A DNA stretch of 64,000 bases from an uncultured Sphingomonas sp. (GTDB taxonomy: Bacteria > Pseudomonadota > Alphaproteobacteria > Sphingomonadales > Sphingomonadaceae), in contig NZ_CALMPA010000064.1 in NCBI RefSeq assembly GCF_937871615.1, forward strand, positions 1 to 64,000, given 5' to 3'. The first letter of the stretch is position 1. Every line of letters begins with the position of its first letter. The position numbers and the translations under genes were made by a program. The notes beneath the pieces are model-generated. The model made no database searches and was not told the DNA's origin. It was given only the letters and a program-made list of their open reading frames with translations. Shown here one piece after another: positions 26,591-36,367 of this stretch.

Positions 26591-28318
26591 ATGACTACCC
26601 TCGATCCGACCGCCACGCACGATGCGCTGCCCCGCCGCTTCGCGGATTTCGCGACGCTCGGCGAAGCGCTGGATTATGCGGCGCAGGGCAAGCGCGGGCT
26701 GAATTTTCATGACGCACGCGGCACCTTGACCCGCGCTTATCCCTTCGCCGAGTTGCAACAAGACGCCAAGGCGGCGGCATGGCGCCTGATGGCCGCGGGA
26801 ATCGCGCCGGGCGATCGTGTCGCGCTGGTCGCGGAAACCGGGGCCGAGTTCGCCGCGCTGTTTTTCGGCACCGTATATGCGGGCGCCTGGCCGGTGCCGC
26901 TGCCGCTGCCGACATCGTTCGGCGGCAAGGAATCCTATATCGACCAACTCAGCGTCCAGCTTTCGAGCTGCGATCCCGTGATGCTGATCTACCCGCCCGA
27001 GCTTGCCGGCATGGCGGGCGCGGCAGCGGAGGGCTGCGGCGTGCGCGGCGTGGACTGGAGCGACCTGCTCGCGACCGAAGCCGTGCCCGTGGCGCTGCCG
27101 GAAGCACGCGGCGATGATATCGCCTATCTGCAATATTCCAGCGGCTCGACGCGTTTTCCCCACGGAGTCGCGATCACGCACCACGCGTTGCTCAACAATC
27201 TCGCGGCGCATTCGCACGGGATGCAGCTGACCGACAGCGACCGCTGCATCTCCTGGCTGCCATGGTATCATGACATGGGGCTGGTGGGCTGCTTCCTGTC
27301 GCCGATCGCGAACCAGGTTTCGACCGACTATCTGAAGACGGAGGATTTCGCCCGCCGCCCGCTCGCCTGGCTCGATCTCATCAGCCGCAACCAGGGCACG
27401 TCGATCAGCTATTCGCCGACCTTCGGCTATGACATTTGCGCCCGCCGCATCTCCAGCCAGACGCGCGCATCGGATCGCTTCGATCTGTCGCGCTGGCGGC
27501 TCGCCGGCAATGGCGCGGACATGATCCGGCCGGACGTGATGCAGGGCTTCGTCGATGCCTTTGCCGATGCCGGCTTCAAGGCGAGCGCCTTCCTGCCGAG
27601 CTATGGCCTCGCCGAAGCGACGCTGGCGGTGTCGATCATGCCACCCGGCGAGGGCATCCGCGTCGAACTGGTTGAGGAAACGCAGCTTTCCGGCGTCCCC
27701 ACCGGGCAGGATCGCCCGCAACGCTATCGCGCGATCGTCAATTGCGGGAAGCCGGTGCGCGATATGGCGATCGAGATCCGGGAGGAGGACGGCACGCCCC
27801 TTCCCGAGCGCGCGATCGGCAAGGTGTGGTGCGCCGGCCCGTCGGTGATGGTCGGCTATTTCCGCGACGAGGAAGCGACCGACGCGTGCATGAAGGACGG
27901 CTGGCTCGACACCGGGGACATGGGCTATCTGTCCGATGGCTACATCTATATCGTCGGTCGCGCCAAGGACATGATTATCGTCAACGGCCGCAATCACTGG
28001 CCGCAGGACATCGAATGGGCGGTGGAGCAGCTTCCCGGCTTCAAGCAGGGCGATATCGCCGCCTTCGCGATCACGACGCCCGGCGGGGAGGAGACGCCCG
28101 CGGTGCTCGTGCAATGCCGCACCTCCGACGATGCCGAGCGCAGCCGACTGCGCGACGAGATTCGCGATCGCGTGCGCGCGGTGACCGGCATGAATTGCGT
28201 CATCGAACTGATCCCGCCGCGCACTTTGCCGCGCACCAGCTCGGGCAAGCTCAGCCGCGCCAAGGCACGCAACCTGTATCTGTCCGGCGAGATCAAGCCC
28301 TATGCGATCGCCGCCTGA
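26591..28318 (+). CDS. Fatty acyl-AMP ligase (FAAL-type adenylating enzyme)
   Basis: An ANL-superfamily enzyme of 575 residues that should activate fatty acids as acyl-adenylates. The P-loop YLQYSSGSTRFPHGV is at about 179-193, the DMGLVGCFLSPI segment follows the WLPWYHDMG motif typical of FAALs, and later motifs are PSYGLAEATL, WLDTGDMGYL and the hinge GRAKDMIIVNGRN. FAALs hand acyl groups to carrier proteins or polyketide synthases, but no carrier protein gene is visible next to it. I use ATG 26591; the frame is open upstream only as antisense to recX. It diverges from recX across about 105 bp. Confidence 0.9.
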   Translation: MTTLDPTATHDALPRRFADFATLGEALDYAAQGKRGLNFHDARGTLTRAYPFAELQQDAKAAAWRLMAAGIAPGDRVALVAETGAEFAALFFGTVYAGAWPVPLPLPTSFGGKESYIDQLSVQLSSCDPVMLIYPPELAGMAGAAAEGCGVRGVDWSDLLATEAVPVALPEARGDDIAYLQYSSGSTRFPHGVAITHHALLNNLAAHSHGMQLTDSDRCISWLPWYHDMGLVGCFLSPIANQVSTDYLKTEDFARRPLAWLDLISRNQGTSISYSPTFGYDICARRISSQTRASDRFDLSRWRLAGNGADMIRPDVMQGFVDAFADAGFKASAFLPSYGLAEATLAVSIMPPGEGIRVELVEETQLSGVPTGQDRPQRYRAIVNCGKPVRDMAIEIREEDGTPLPERAIGKVWCAGPSVMVGYFRDEEATDACMKDGWLDTGDMGYLSDGYIYIVGRAKDMIIVNGRNHWPQDIEWAVEQLPGFKQGDIAAFAITTPGGEETPAVLVQCRTSDDAERSRLRDEIRDRVRAVTGMNCVIELIPPRTLPRTSSGKLSRAKARNLYLSGEIKPYAIAA

Positions 28319-28405
28319 GCGGGGATAGCACGAGGCGGAAGCGCCATCCCGGAAGCACGCCCGCGGAAACGATTAATCAACCCCTGATCGCGTAATCGGG
28401 GGGAC

Positions 28406-30772
28406 GTGAGCAACGCGCCTCCTCCCACCGTCCGTCATCCGGCTGTCCCGCTCGGGCCGCTGCTTGGCCTGTCCGAAGGCAATGACGCGGCGGCCTGGGC
28501 GCGGATTCGTGGCGCCACCCTTCATGCCGGGCGGCAACTCGCGCTGTTCATGCTCGGTACGAATCTGGTCGGCGCAGCGGTCGTCGTCATGCTCTTTGCC
28601 CGACACGTCCAGCAATCGTGGCTTGGAGCGTGGGGCATCGCCGTCGCGCTCGTCGCAACGATAGTCGCGGTACGCCGATTGCGGACCAGCCCGCAGCCCG
28701 ACGCCCTCGCCAGCGTCGGTGATTTGCGCGGCACCGGCTTCGAAGGCGCGGCACTGGCGCTGGTGTGGAGCATTCCGATCCTGCTGTTCGGGCCGCTCAG
28801 CAACGCGATGACCGCGCTCGCGCTGTGGATGGTGCTGTCGGTGCTGATGTCCGCCGCCGCGATCGCGATGGCGCCACTGGTGCTTGCGGCGCTTGGCTTC
28901 ATCGGCGGCGTGGCGCTGGCGGTGGCAACGGCGTTCGTCATCATGCACGTCTATGTCGGCGCGGCGGGCGCCGTCTTGTTCGCCGCGATCCTGATTATCG
29001 CCTGCGTTTCGCGCGCGCGGGCGCTTGTCCTGCTGCGCGGATCGGAACTGACACTCACCGAGCGCGACGAAACCGTCAGCCTGCTGCTCCGCGAATTCGA
29101 GGATACCGATACCGGATCGGACTGGCTGTGGGAAACCGATGTGCAGCGCCGCATCGTCAGGGGCACCACGCGCTTCGCGACCGCGCTTGGCACGTCCGCC
29201 CATTCGATCGAGGGGATGCCGCTGCTTCAGGTGCTCGCCGGGCCTTCGTGGGATTCGGGCAATTTCTCGCCGGCGCTACGCCAGCTCGCGGAAAGGCTGA
29301 AGAACCGCGAGAGCTTTCGCGATCTCACGCTGCCGGTGACGGTGAACGGCGAGCAGCGCTGGTGGGAGATCGCCGCCAGCCCGCGCTATGACGATCGCGG
29401 CGATTTCATCGGCTTCCGCGGGGTCGGCTCCGATGTGACGGAGCAGCGCACCACCGCCGACAAGATCAATCGCATGGCGCGCTTCGATGCGCTCACCGGG
29501 CTACCCAATCGCCTGCTCGTCAACGAAGCATTGGGCAAGGCGCTGGCCGAAGCCGAGAAATGGGGATCGCGCTCAGCGTTCATGATGATCGACCTCGATC
29601 GGTTCAAGGCGGTCAACGATACGCTCGGTCATCCGATCGGAGACCGGCTGCTCGGGCGCGTATCGGAACGGCTGGCGCAGCTTGTCACCGCGAACGAGAT
29701 GGTCGGGCGGCTCGGCGGTGACGAATTCGCGGTCGTGATCCGCGACGCGGGCGATACCAGCCGCGTCGAACAATTGGCGCGAACGATCATCGAGACATTG
29801 TCCCGCCCCTATGAGATCGACCAGCACACCCTATGGATCGGCGCCTCGGTCGGCGTCGCGACCTCGCCACGCGACGGGCGCACCGCCGAGAATCTCATTC
29901 GCTCAGCCGATCTTGCGCTTTATCGCTCCAAGGATGCCGGGGGCGGCGCGTTTCACAGCTACGAACCGCAACTGCACGTCGAGGCGGAGGAGCGCCGCGT
30001 ATTGGAGATCGCGCTGCGCACCGCGCTCGAACGCGGCGAACTGCACCTGCAATATCAACCCGTGGTGGAAACCACGACCGGGCGGCTCACCGGATTCGAG
30101 GCGCTGCTGCGCTGGCACAGCCCGCAATTCGGCATGGTCAGCCCGGCCAAATTCGTGCCGCTCGCGGAAGAAGCGCGATTGATCGGCCCGATCGGCGAGT
30201 GGGTGGTTCGCACCGCCTGCGCCGAAGCGGCGCGCTGGCCGGACGATATCCGGATCGCGGTGAACGTATCGCCCGAGCAATTGCACAACCCCAATTTCGC
30301 CGCCGTCGTCGCGCAGGCGCTTGCAACCTCGGGTATTTCACCCAACAGGCTTGAGCTGGAGGTGACCGAAAGCGTCTTCATGCGCGAGGGCACGGGCGCG
30401 GTGAAGGTGCTGGAGAATATCCTGGACATGGGCGTGCGGCTCAGCCTGGACGATTTCGGCACCGGCTATTCCTCGCTCGGCTATCTCAGCCGCACGCGAT
30501 TTTCGTCGATCAAGATCGACCGCAGCTTCGTCCAGGGCGCGTCGCGCGGCGTTCCGGAGGCGCTGGCGATCATCTGCGCCGTGGTGGCGCTCGCCCGAAG
30601 CCTCGGCATGGCGACCACGGCGGAAGGCGTCGAGACCGAAGCGGAACTGAATATGATTCGCGAACTGGGCTGCTCCAAGATTCAGGGCTTCTACTTCGGT
30701 CGCCCGCTGCCGGTGGAGGAAGCGCGCGCGCTCGCCGGTCGCCATCGGCCAGACGCTTATGCCGCCGCCTGA
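28406..30772 (+). CDS. Membrane PAS-GGDEF-EAL c-di-GMP signalling protein
   Basis: A 788-residue protein starting at GTG 28406. About six hydrophobic segments occupy residues 45-210, then a PAS-like sensor (SDWLWETDVQRRIVRG, about 235-345), a GGDEF domain with intact GGDEF at about 436-440, and an EAL domain from about 530 to 775. EAL catalytic residues are present: EALLRW, NVSPEQL, EVTES, DDFGTGYSS, KIDRSFV and AEGVETE. Both synthesis and hydrolysis of c-di-GMP are therefore possible. The position of the inhibitory RxxD site before GGDEF reads T-A-N-E, so product inhibition is not expected at that site. Nothing nearby identifies the signal. Confidence 0.93.
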   Translation: MSNAPPPTVRHPAVPLGPLLGLSEGNDAAAWARIRGATLHAGRQLALFMLGTNLVGAAVVVMLFARHVQQSWLGAWGIAVALVATIVAVRRLRTSPQPDALASVGDLRGTGFEGAALALVWSIPILLFGPLSNAMTALALWMVLSVLMSAAAIAMAPLVLAALGFIGGVALAVATAFVIMHVYVGAAGAVLFAAILIIACVSRARALVLLRGSELTLTERDETVSLLLREFEDTDTGSDWLWETDVQRRIVRGTTRFATALGTSAHSIEGMPLLQVLAGPSWDSGNFSPALRQLAERLKNRESFRDLTLPVTVNGEQRWWEIAASPRYDDRGDFIGFRGVGSDVTEQRTTADKINRMARFDALTGLPNRLLVNEALGKALAEAEKWGSRSAFMMIDLDRFKAVNDTLGHPIGDRLLGRVSERLAQLVTANEMVGRLGGDEFAVVIRDAGDTSRVEQLARTIIETLSRPYEIDQHTLWIGASVGVATSPRDGRTAENLIRSADLALYRSKDAGGGAFHSYEPQLHVEAEERRVLEIALRTALERGELHLQYQPVVETTTGRLTGFEALLRWHSPQFGMVSPAKFVPLAEEARLIGPIGEWVVRTACAEAARWPDDIRIAVNVSPEQLHNPNFAAVVAQALATSGISPNRLELEVTESVFMREGTGAVKVLENILDMGVRLSLDDFGTGYSSLGYLSRTRFSSIKIDRSFVQGASRGVPEALAIICAVVALARSLGMATTAEGVETEAELNMIRELGCSKIQGFYFGRPLPVEEARALAGRHRPDAYAAA

Positions 30773-30877
30773 TCGGCCTGGCGGTCCGCCGATCCAATCG
30801 CCGCGCGATATTGCGCGCGCAGTTTCATTCTCCCCTATTGCGGCCACCGCCGCGCCGCGTTAGTGGCGAGCGCTCGT

Positions 30878-30954
30878 AGGGGTGTAGCTCAGCTGGTTAG
30901 AGCGTCGGTCTCCAAAACCGAAGGCCCTCGGTTCGAATCCGAGCTCCCCTGCCA
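30878..30954 (+). tRNA. tRNA-Trp (anticodon CCA)
   Basis: The 77-nt sequence starts AGGGGTGTAGCTCAG and ends in an encoded CCA at 30952-30954. The anticodon stem TCGGT/ACCGA encloses a loop with anticodon CCA at 30912-30914. The T-arm GGTTCGAATCC is standard. The acceptor stem pairs except at position 6:67, where T83 faces T45 (T-T mismatch). In alphaproteobacteria this gene normally lies just before secE-nusG; here those genes are about 5.6 kb away. Confidence 0.95.
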
Positions 30955-31203
30955 GTCTCTCTTGAAATTGCGACGTTGGTGGCATGGTGTGCCGTTCTGG
31001 CCGCCCGCGCACATCCGCCGCTGGAGGGGCGGCAAATCCTCGTTTCCGGGTCAGCATGGCAATTACTGTTCCGATCTGGGACGCGCTGAAAGATGCGTAG
31101 TTAACGGACTGTTGGTCGCCAAACCTTGCCGCTACGGCAGCACGATCCAACGAGACGAAGCGATTCGTCGTTTGGCGTTGGATGGAAAATACGGGGATTT
31201 TGA

Positions 31204-31728
31204 ATGCGTAAGTTGGCAATTGCCGCAGCCCTTTCGAGCGTTGCCATGATTGGCATGGCGGCTCCCGCTTCGGCTGCGGTGGTGTTCAATCTCAACAATG
31301 TAACGCTCGTCGACGGCGGAACGCTGTCCGGCTCGTTCACCACGAGCGACGATCTCGCCACGCTTATCGGCTTCTCGATCACGTCGTCCACCAACAACGG
31401 CTGGCCCTATGGCAACTTCACCGGGACGACCTACACGCTCGGCAACGCGACCTCGCTGTTCTGGAACGCCACCCAGGGCTTGTCCGCGACGTTCCCGAAA
31501 GCGAAGCTCAACCTATTCTTCAACAGCCCGCTCACCTCGACCGGCACCGCGCTGAACCAGACCACCAGCGAAACGCAAAAGGGCTACAATCGCTACCTCA
31601 CGTCCGGCTCGGTTTCCGCCGTCGCGGGCGCCGTTCCCGAACCCGCCACCTGGGCGATGATGATCGCGGGCTTCGGCCTGGTCGGCGCTGCAATGCGCCG
31701 CCGCGCGGCCAAGGTGCGGTTCGCCTGA
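31204..31728 (+). CDS. PEPxxWA-CTERM exported protein
   Basis: A 174-residue secreted protein. The N-terminus MRKLAIAAALSSVAMIGMAA is a signal peptide ending before AVVFNLNN. The middle is a Thr/Ser/Asn-rich beta domain, and the C-terminus carries VPEPATWAMMIAGFGLVGAA followed by basic RRR, the PEP-CTERM sorting signal in its sphingomonad PEPxxWA form. Such proteins are trimmed and anchored by an exosortase, which is not in this window. A GGGG precedes the ATG and a strong terminator follows, so it is a single-gene unit. Confidence 0.92.
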   Translation: MRKLAIAAALSSVAMIGMAAPASAAVVFNLNNVTLVDGGTLSGSFTTSDDLATLIGFSITSSTNNGWPYGNFTGTTYTLGNATSLFWNATQGLSATFPKAKLNLFFNSPLTSTGTALNQTTSETQKGYNRYLTSGSVSAVAGAVPEPATWAMMIAGFGLVGAAMRRRAAKVRFA

Positions 31729-31753
31729 TACACTGACGCCCAAGGAAATTGAA

Positions 31754-31783
31754 AAGGCGCCGATTAGACCCGGCGCCTTTTTC
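31754..31783 (+). terminator. Terminator after the PEP-CTERM gene
   Basis: AAGGCGCCG, an 8-nt loop, then CGGCGCCTT followed by TTT. It lies 25 nt after the stop. The A-run before the stem means it could also work on the minus strand. Confidence 0.9.
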
Positions 31784-31930
31784 CTTTCCCGCCGCGATCC
31801 TGCAGGTTCGTGGGTAAAGCGGGAGTTAGGCGGGGCGTAAGTCTCCGATCGGATCAGAGCGCCAGCCCAGCCGCCTCATTTCGGGTCAGTGCGTAAGCGG
31901 TAACCGACAACGCGGATGCCGCCCGAACGG

Positions 31931-31956
31931 AAAAGAACGGGGCGTGGCCGCCCCGT
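31931..31956 (-). terminator. Terminator after the TonB receptor (minus strand)
   Basis: Read on the minus strand: ACGGGGCG, loop, CGCCCCGT then TCTTTT. A second stem, TGGCGCA with TGCGCCA, lies just before it at 31972-31991. Together they close the receptor gene ending at 32002. Confidence 0.82.
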
Positions 31957-32001
31957 CCTCCCCCGAAACCTTGGCGCACCGAAATGCGCCAGGCTCCTCC
32001 C

Positions 32002-34602
32002 CTAGAACTTCGCGCCGGCGCGGATGCCGATGGTCCTCGGCGTGATCGGCACGATATAGGGCCGCTGCCCGCACGATCCGCATTCCTGAAAGCGCGAGAT
32101 TTCGCCGCGCACATCCCACAGATTCTGCGCGAACACCTCGATCGTATAATTGCTGCCGATCTCCGCGCCGAGCGCGAGATTGCCGGTGGTATAGGCGCGC
32201 AGCCGCCCCAGTTCCGCCGCGGGATTGATGATCGCGCCGGTGCCCGTCTGGTAAACCGCCGCCCGGATATCCGACGCCGCGGAACTTTGATGCGACACCA
32301 GCGCCTGAACATAGCCTTTGACCGTGTCGCCCAGCGGAACGGCATATCGCGCCGTGCCCGTGATCTTGAATTCAGGCGTAATCGGCAGGCGCGTGCCCTT
32401 GGGCGCCGATACGAGGTTCTGATCGCCCGCTTCGGTCAGCCCGGAGCAGGTGAAGGTAGGATCGGCCTGAAGGCACAGATTCTGACGGGTCCGGGCATCG
32501 TTGTACGAGCCGGCGGCGGTTAGCGTGAGCGGCCCGGTTGACAGATTCACGTCCATCTCGACGCCACGGATGCGCGCGCTCGGCCCGTTCTCGATCACCG
32601 TGAAGCTGTTCTGCCCGAGGAAGGCGAATTGGAACTGATCCCAATTCTGCTGATAGATCGCGCCATTGAAACGCAGCATCCCGCCAAGCAGCGTCGATTT
32701 CCAGCCGATCTCATAATTGGTCAGGAAATCGGCGGCATAATCCCGCACGTCGCCCCGGCGGTTGATGCCGCCAGGCCGGAACCCGCGCGACCACGTGCCA
32801 TAGAGCATGAACTGATCGTTGGGCTTCCACGTCAGATTGAATTTGTACGTGGCGCCCTGCCCCTGCGTCCGCTTCGGAATCAGCCCCGTCCCGGAAACAC
32901 TGGCGAGGTTGGTACACGGCGCACCGGCAACGGCGGCGGGCGCGAACGGCGGCGGAACCTGCCCGTCGCCCACCGTATCCCGCAATGTCCTGCCGTTGGT
33001 GAGGAAACACCCGGCGACCCCGGTACGGGAACTCCCCGCCGCGTTATATGGCGTCGCGTTATAAGGGATGCCGGCCCCGTCCACGCCCGGATTGCGCCCG
33101 AAGCCGAAGAAGCCGACCAGCGAATTGTCATAGATATAGGCGCGCGCGCCGGCGGTCGCGGTCAGCGTCGGGGTGAGATCGAGGCTCGCCTCCCCGAACA
33201 TCGCATAATCCTTGTCGATGCGCTCCTGCTGGGTGAGCCACAGGGTGCCCGGATGGCCGTTGACCGACACATCAGGCCCAAGGCCGGCGATGCGATAATC
33301 CTGATGAATGAGGTTCGACTGCCGCTGGTAGAACAGACCGGCCACCACGCGGAACGATTGAGTGGCTGGCGAGGCGACACGGAATTCCTGGCTGGTCTTC
33401 TTGAAATGATCCGTTCCGATCACTTGCTGGAGCGGAACGATCGTCTTGCCGAGCGCATCCTGATAATAGAAGTAATTCGCCAGCCCGCCGTGCGATTGAT
33501 AAAGCGAATCATAGGCTTCGGCATAATCGGTATAGTCGCTGGATTGCGTATCCCGCCGATCGAGATAGGCGCCGGCATAGGTGATGTCCCAATTGCCGAG
33601 CTTGCCCTCGATCGTCAGCGCGGCCTGAATGAAGCGATCACGGCGATATTCGGGCAGGAAATGCTGCACCTTGAGATCGCCCAGCGACGGATCATAGCCA
33701 TAGCTGCCATGGCTGCGCTGCTCCTGGTAGAGCACGGTCGGCATGACCGTCCAGTCGCTGTCCAGATCAATCTTCAGCGCGGCGCGCCCGCCCCAGGTTT
33801 CGGTATCGTTATAATCCTTCTTCACCAGGGCGTTGTTGTTGACGCTGAACCCGTCCTTGATGCAGCCGTTGATATGGCCGTGGTCATCATAGGTGGGTGT
33901 GCCGCAGAAAGTCCGTGTGCCCGCCACATTGTCGATATAGCCGGCGTCCTTCTGGTAGAAACCGACCACGCGCAGCGCGACGTTTTCGGAGAAGGGCGTG
34001 TTAATCATCCCCTCCAGCTTGCCGCCGACCCCGCCCTTGTTGACGGTATTCAATTCACCATCGACACGACCGTAAAAGCCGGCGGTATCCGGCTTGTTGG
34101 TGATGATACGGATCGTGCCCGCTTCGCTCGACGCGCCGTAAAGCGTGCCCTGCGGCCCCGATAGGCTTTCGATCCGCGCGATATCATAGATATGGATATC
34201 CAGCGTGCCGCCGATCGTCGTCACCGGCTGTTCGTCGAGATAGCTGCCGACCGAGGGCAACGAGCCGGAATGGTTGCCATCGCCCCCCGAAGCAACGCCA
34301 CGCATATAAACGGTGGTCACGCCGGGCTGCGATGTCTGGAAAGCAACCGACGGCAAAAGCTGGGTATATTCGTTGAAATTCGAGATGTTGAGCTGATCGA
34401 GCTTGCGTGTCGACAAGGCCTGGATCGAAATCGGCACGGTCTGAATATTCTCGTCACGCTTCTGCGCGGTGACGATGATATCGCTCATCGCATCACTGGA
34501 TACACGAGTAGAGGGTGAATCGGCGTCCTGCGCGAAGGCGGGGCCGGATAGCGCCGCTGAGGCAAGCAACGAAATCGCGATGCGGCTCTTGAGACTTGCC
34601 AC
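32002..34602 (-). CDS. TonB-dependent outer-membrane receptor
   Basis: An 866-residue outer-membrane transporter. It has a signal peptide (SLLASAALSGPAFAQ), a TonB-box region near IIVTAQKRDE, a plug domain at about 40-170 (VYMRGVASGG, GTLYGASSEAGTIRI) and a 22-strand-type barrel ending with the terminal aromatic motif IRAGAKF. The sequence class (AQKRDENIQTVPISIQAL) is the sphingomonad-expanded receptor group for diverse organic ligands; the substrate cannot be told. The start is GTG 34602 with GGGGGAG upstream. It follows the TPR-sulfotransferase on the same strand after 175 bp; this receptor-sulfotransferase pairing recurs in sphingomonads. Confidence 0.93.
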   Translation of the reverse strand: MASLKSRIAISLLASAALSGPAFAQDADSPSTRVSSDAMSDIIVTAQKRDENIQTVPISIQALSTRKLDQLNISNFNEYTQLLPSVAFQTSQPGVTTVYMRGVASGGDGNHSGSLPSVGSYLDEQPVTTIGGTLDIHIYDIARIESLSGPQGTLYGASSEAGTIRIITNKPDTAGFYGRVDGELNTVNKGGVGGKLEGMINTPFSENVALRVVGFYQKDAGYIDNVAGTRTFCGTPTYDDHGHINGCIKDGFSVNNNALVKKDYNDTETWGGRAALKIDLDSDWTVMPTVLYQEQRSHGSYGYDPSLGDLKVQHFLPEYRRDRFIQAALTIEGKLGNWDITYAGAYLDRRDTQSSDYTDYAEAYDSLYQSHGGLANYFYYQDALGKTIVPLQQVIGTDHFKKTSQEFRVASPATQSFRVVAGLFYQRQSNLIHQDYRIAGLGPDVSVNGHPGTLWLTQQERIDKDYAMFGEASLDLTPTLTATAGARAYIYDNSLVGFFGFGRNPGVDGAGIPYNATPYNAAGSSRTGVAGCFLTNGRTLRDTVGDGQVPPPFAPAAVAGAPCTNLASVSGTGLIPKRTQGQGATYKFNLTWKPNDQFMLYGTWSRGFRPGGINRRGDVRDYAADFLTNYEIGWKSTLLGGMLRFNGAIYQQNWDQFQFAFLGQNSFTVIENGPSARIRGVEMDVNLSTGPLTLTAAGSYNDARTRQNLCLQADPTFTCSGLTEAGDQNLVSAPKGTRLPITPEFKITGTARYAVPLGDTVKGYVQALVSHQSSAASDIRAAVYQTGTGAIINPAAELGRLRAYTTGNLALGAEIGSNYTIEVFAQNLWDVRGEISRFQECGSCGQRPYIVPITPRTIGIRAGAKF

Positions 34603-34777
34603 GCACTCCCCCCCACGATCATTTTGTTGCGAGAGTGTTTCTATGGCGCGCGCAGGTCAATCACGACTTTTGAACGATCGGAACGAAGTTCATGCGGCGT
34701 GGCAGATTTGCAACGTCCGGCCGGGGATCGTTATTCGGCGCCAACGATAATCGCGGCCAGCGCAACCGGCGCTTCGC

Positions 34778-36367
34778 TTACGAAAAGGCGGGCGCCTCGG
34801 GGTAACAGGCGATCACCTCGCCCAGCGCCGCCTCAAGCGGCGCGAGATGCGCGGCGAAGGGGCGCCAGGCGGTGTCCCCTCCACGAAAGATCGGCTGACG
34901 CACTTGCTCGGAACTGGCGGTGCGCACCGCGCGCTCGGTCTCGTGAAACGAAAGGCAGGTAGCCTCGAACGGCAGGCCAAGTTGATCGAGCAGGCCGCGA
35001 ATCCCCTCCTCCGGCGCATCGACCAGCTGCTCGTGGATCACGCGATGAACCCGCCCCGGTTGCACCGCGTCTAGATGCGCCATCAGCCGCACATAATCGC
35101 GATAATAACGCCCCATATCGTCGAGGGCGTAGCTGAACGACTGCCCGCGCGCGAAATGCTGCTTGAAATTGGAAAAGCAGCAGGCGCGCGGATCGCGCCG
35201 CGCGTCGATGATCCGCGCATTGGGCAGGATCAGCCGGATCAGCGGCACATGCAGCCAGTTGTTCGGCAATTTATCAATGAAGAACGGTCGTCCGCTGCGC
35301 CGCTGCACCGCGGCGCGGCGGAGATATTCCTCGCCCAGTTCAGCCGCCTGCGCCCGCGTGAGGCTGGCAAGCCCGTGCGGATAATCCGCCACGCGGCGCA
35401 CCATCGCGGGAAGATCGGGAAGCTCGGTCGTCCCCTCCACCGCGCTGTGGCTCGACAGGATCTGTTCGATCAGCGTCGATCCCGCGCGCGGCATACCGAG
35501 GATGAAGATCGGGTCCGCCGCCGGGCAGCCCCAGCCGGCCCTTTCGGCGAAGAACGCGGGCGTCAGCAGCGTGATCGACGCATCGACCCTTGCCGCGATC
35601 ACGGACGCGTCATAGCCCGTCTGCGCGCGCCGTGTAGCATTGCCGGCGGCATAATGCGCGAACGCCTGATCCACCGCGCCGCGATCCTCCAGCGCCTTGC
35701 CCAGCGCGAAATCGAGGTGCAGCGCGTCATCTTCCGCCAGGGCCAATGAGCCGCGCGCTGCCGTCATCGCCGCGATATCCGCATCCTCGAACCGCATCGT
35801 CTTGAGGTTGGCAAGGCTCCACCACGCCTCCCCCAGCGTCGGCTGGAGCGCGATCGCGCGGCGATAGGCGGTGACGCCATCCGCCTGCCGCCCCACCGTC
35901 TTGAGCATATGGCCGTAGCTCATCCACACCTTCGGCTGATGCGGCGCCGCGGCGAGCACGCGTTCGTACAGGCCGATCGCCTCCTCGAACCCGCCGAGCC
36001 GGCCCAGCGCCGCAGCCTTCAGATTGGCGTGGCCGACATGATCCGGCTCGGTCGCGAGCAACTCGTCCAGTTCCGCCAGAGCCTCGGGCGCGCGATTCTG
36101 GCGATACAGCACCAGCGCGAGATTGGCGCGTGCCGCGGTGAATGCCGGGGCAAGCTCCAGCGCGCGGCGCAGCAAATTCTCCGCATCGCGGTTGCGCCCG
36201 ATGCGCCCGGCCAGTTCGGCCAGCATCCGGATCGCGCGCGCATCGAACGGATCGCGCTTCAGATATTGCTTGAGCAGTGGCTCCGCGATGTGAAGCTGCC
36301 CGTCGTGCAGCGCGATCGCGGCATCGAGGAGCGGCGGCGGATAGGAACTGGCGGCTACGGTTGCCAT
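34778..36367 (-). CDS. TPR-sulfotransferase
   Basis: A 529-residue protein from ATG 36367 (MATVAASSYPPPLL). The first half (about 10-250) is a run of TPR units such as ARAIRMLAELAGRIGRNRDA and AGLYERVL-like helices. The second half is a sulfotransferase domain with the PAPS 5'-phosphosulfate loop FILGMPRAGSTLIEQIL and the 3'-phosphate motif RIIDARRDPRACCFSNF. It should transfer sulfate from PAPS; the acceptor is unknown and could be a surface polymer or protein. The open frame extends 46 residues upstream without family similarity. It sits upstream of the TonB receptor. Confidence 0.9.
   Translation of the reverse strand: MATVAASSYPPPLLDAAIALHDGQLHIAEPLLKQYLKRDPFDARAIRMLAELAGRIGRNRDAENLLRRALELAPAFTAARANLALVLYRQNRAPEALAELDELLATEPDHVGHANLKAAALGRLGGFEEAIGLYERVLAAAPHQPKVWMSYGHMLKTVGRQADGVTAYRRAIALQPTLGEAWWSLANLKTMRFEDADIAAMTAARGSLALAEDDALHLDFALGKALEDRGAVDQAFAHYAAGNATRRAQTGYDASVIAARVDASITLLTPAFFAERAGWGCPAADPIFILGMPRAGSTLIEQILSSHSAVEGTTELPDLPAMVRRVADYPHGLASLTRAQAAELGEEYLRRAAVQRRSGRPFFIDKLPNNWLHVPLIRLILPNARIIDARRDPRACCFSNFKQHFARGQSFSYALDDMGRYYRDYVRLMAHLDAVQPGRVHRVIHEQLVDAPEEGIRGLLDQLGLPFEATCLSFHETERAVRTASSEQVRQPIFRGGDTAWRPFAAHLAPLEAALGEVIACYPEAPAFS

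Noticed and set aside
31204-36367. Integrative element with attachment repeat at tRNA-Trp
   Set aside because: No integrase, no direct repeat of the tRNA 3' end seen near secE, so only an insertion of unknown mechanism is claimed.
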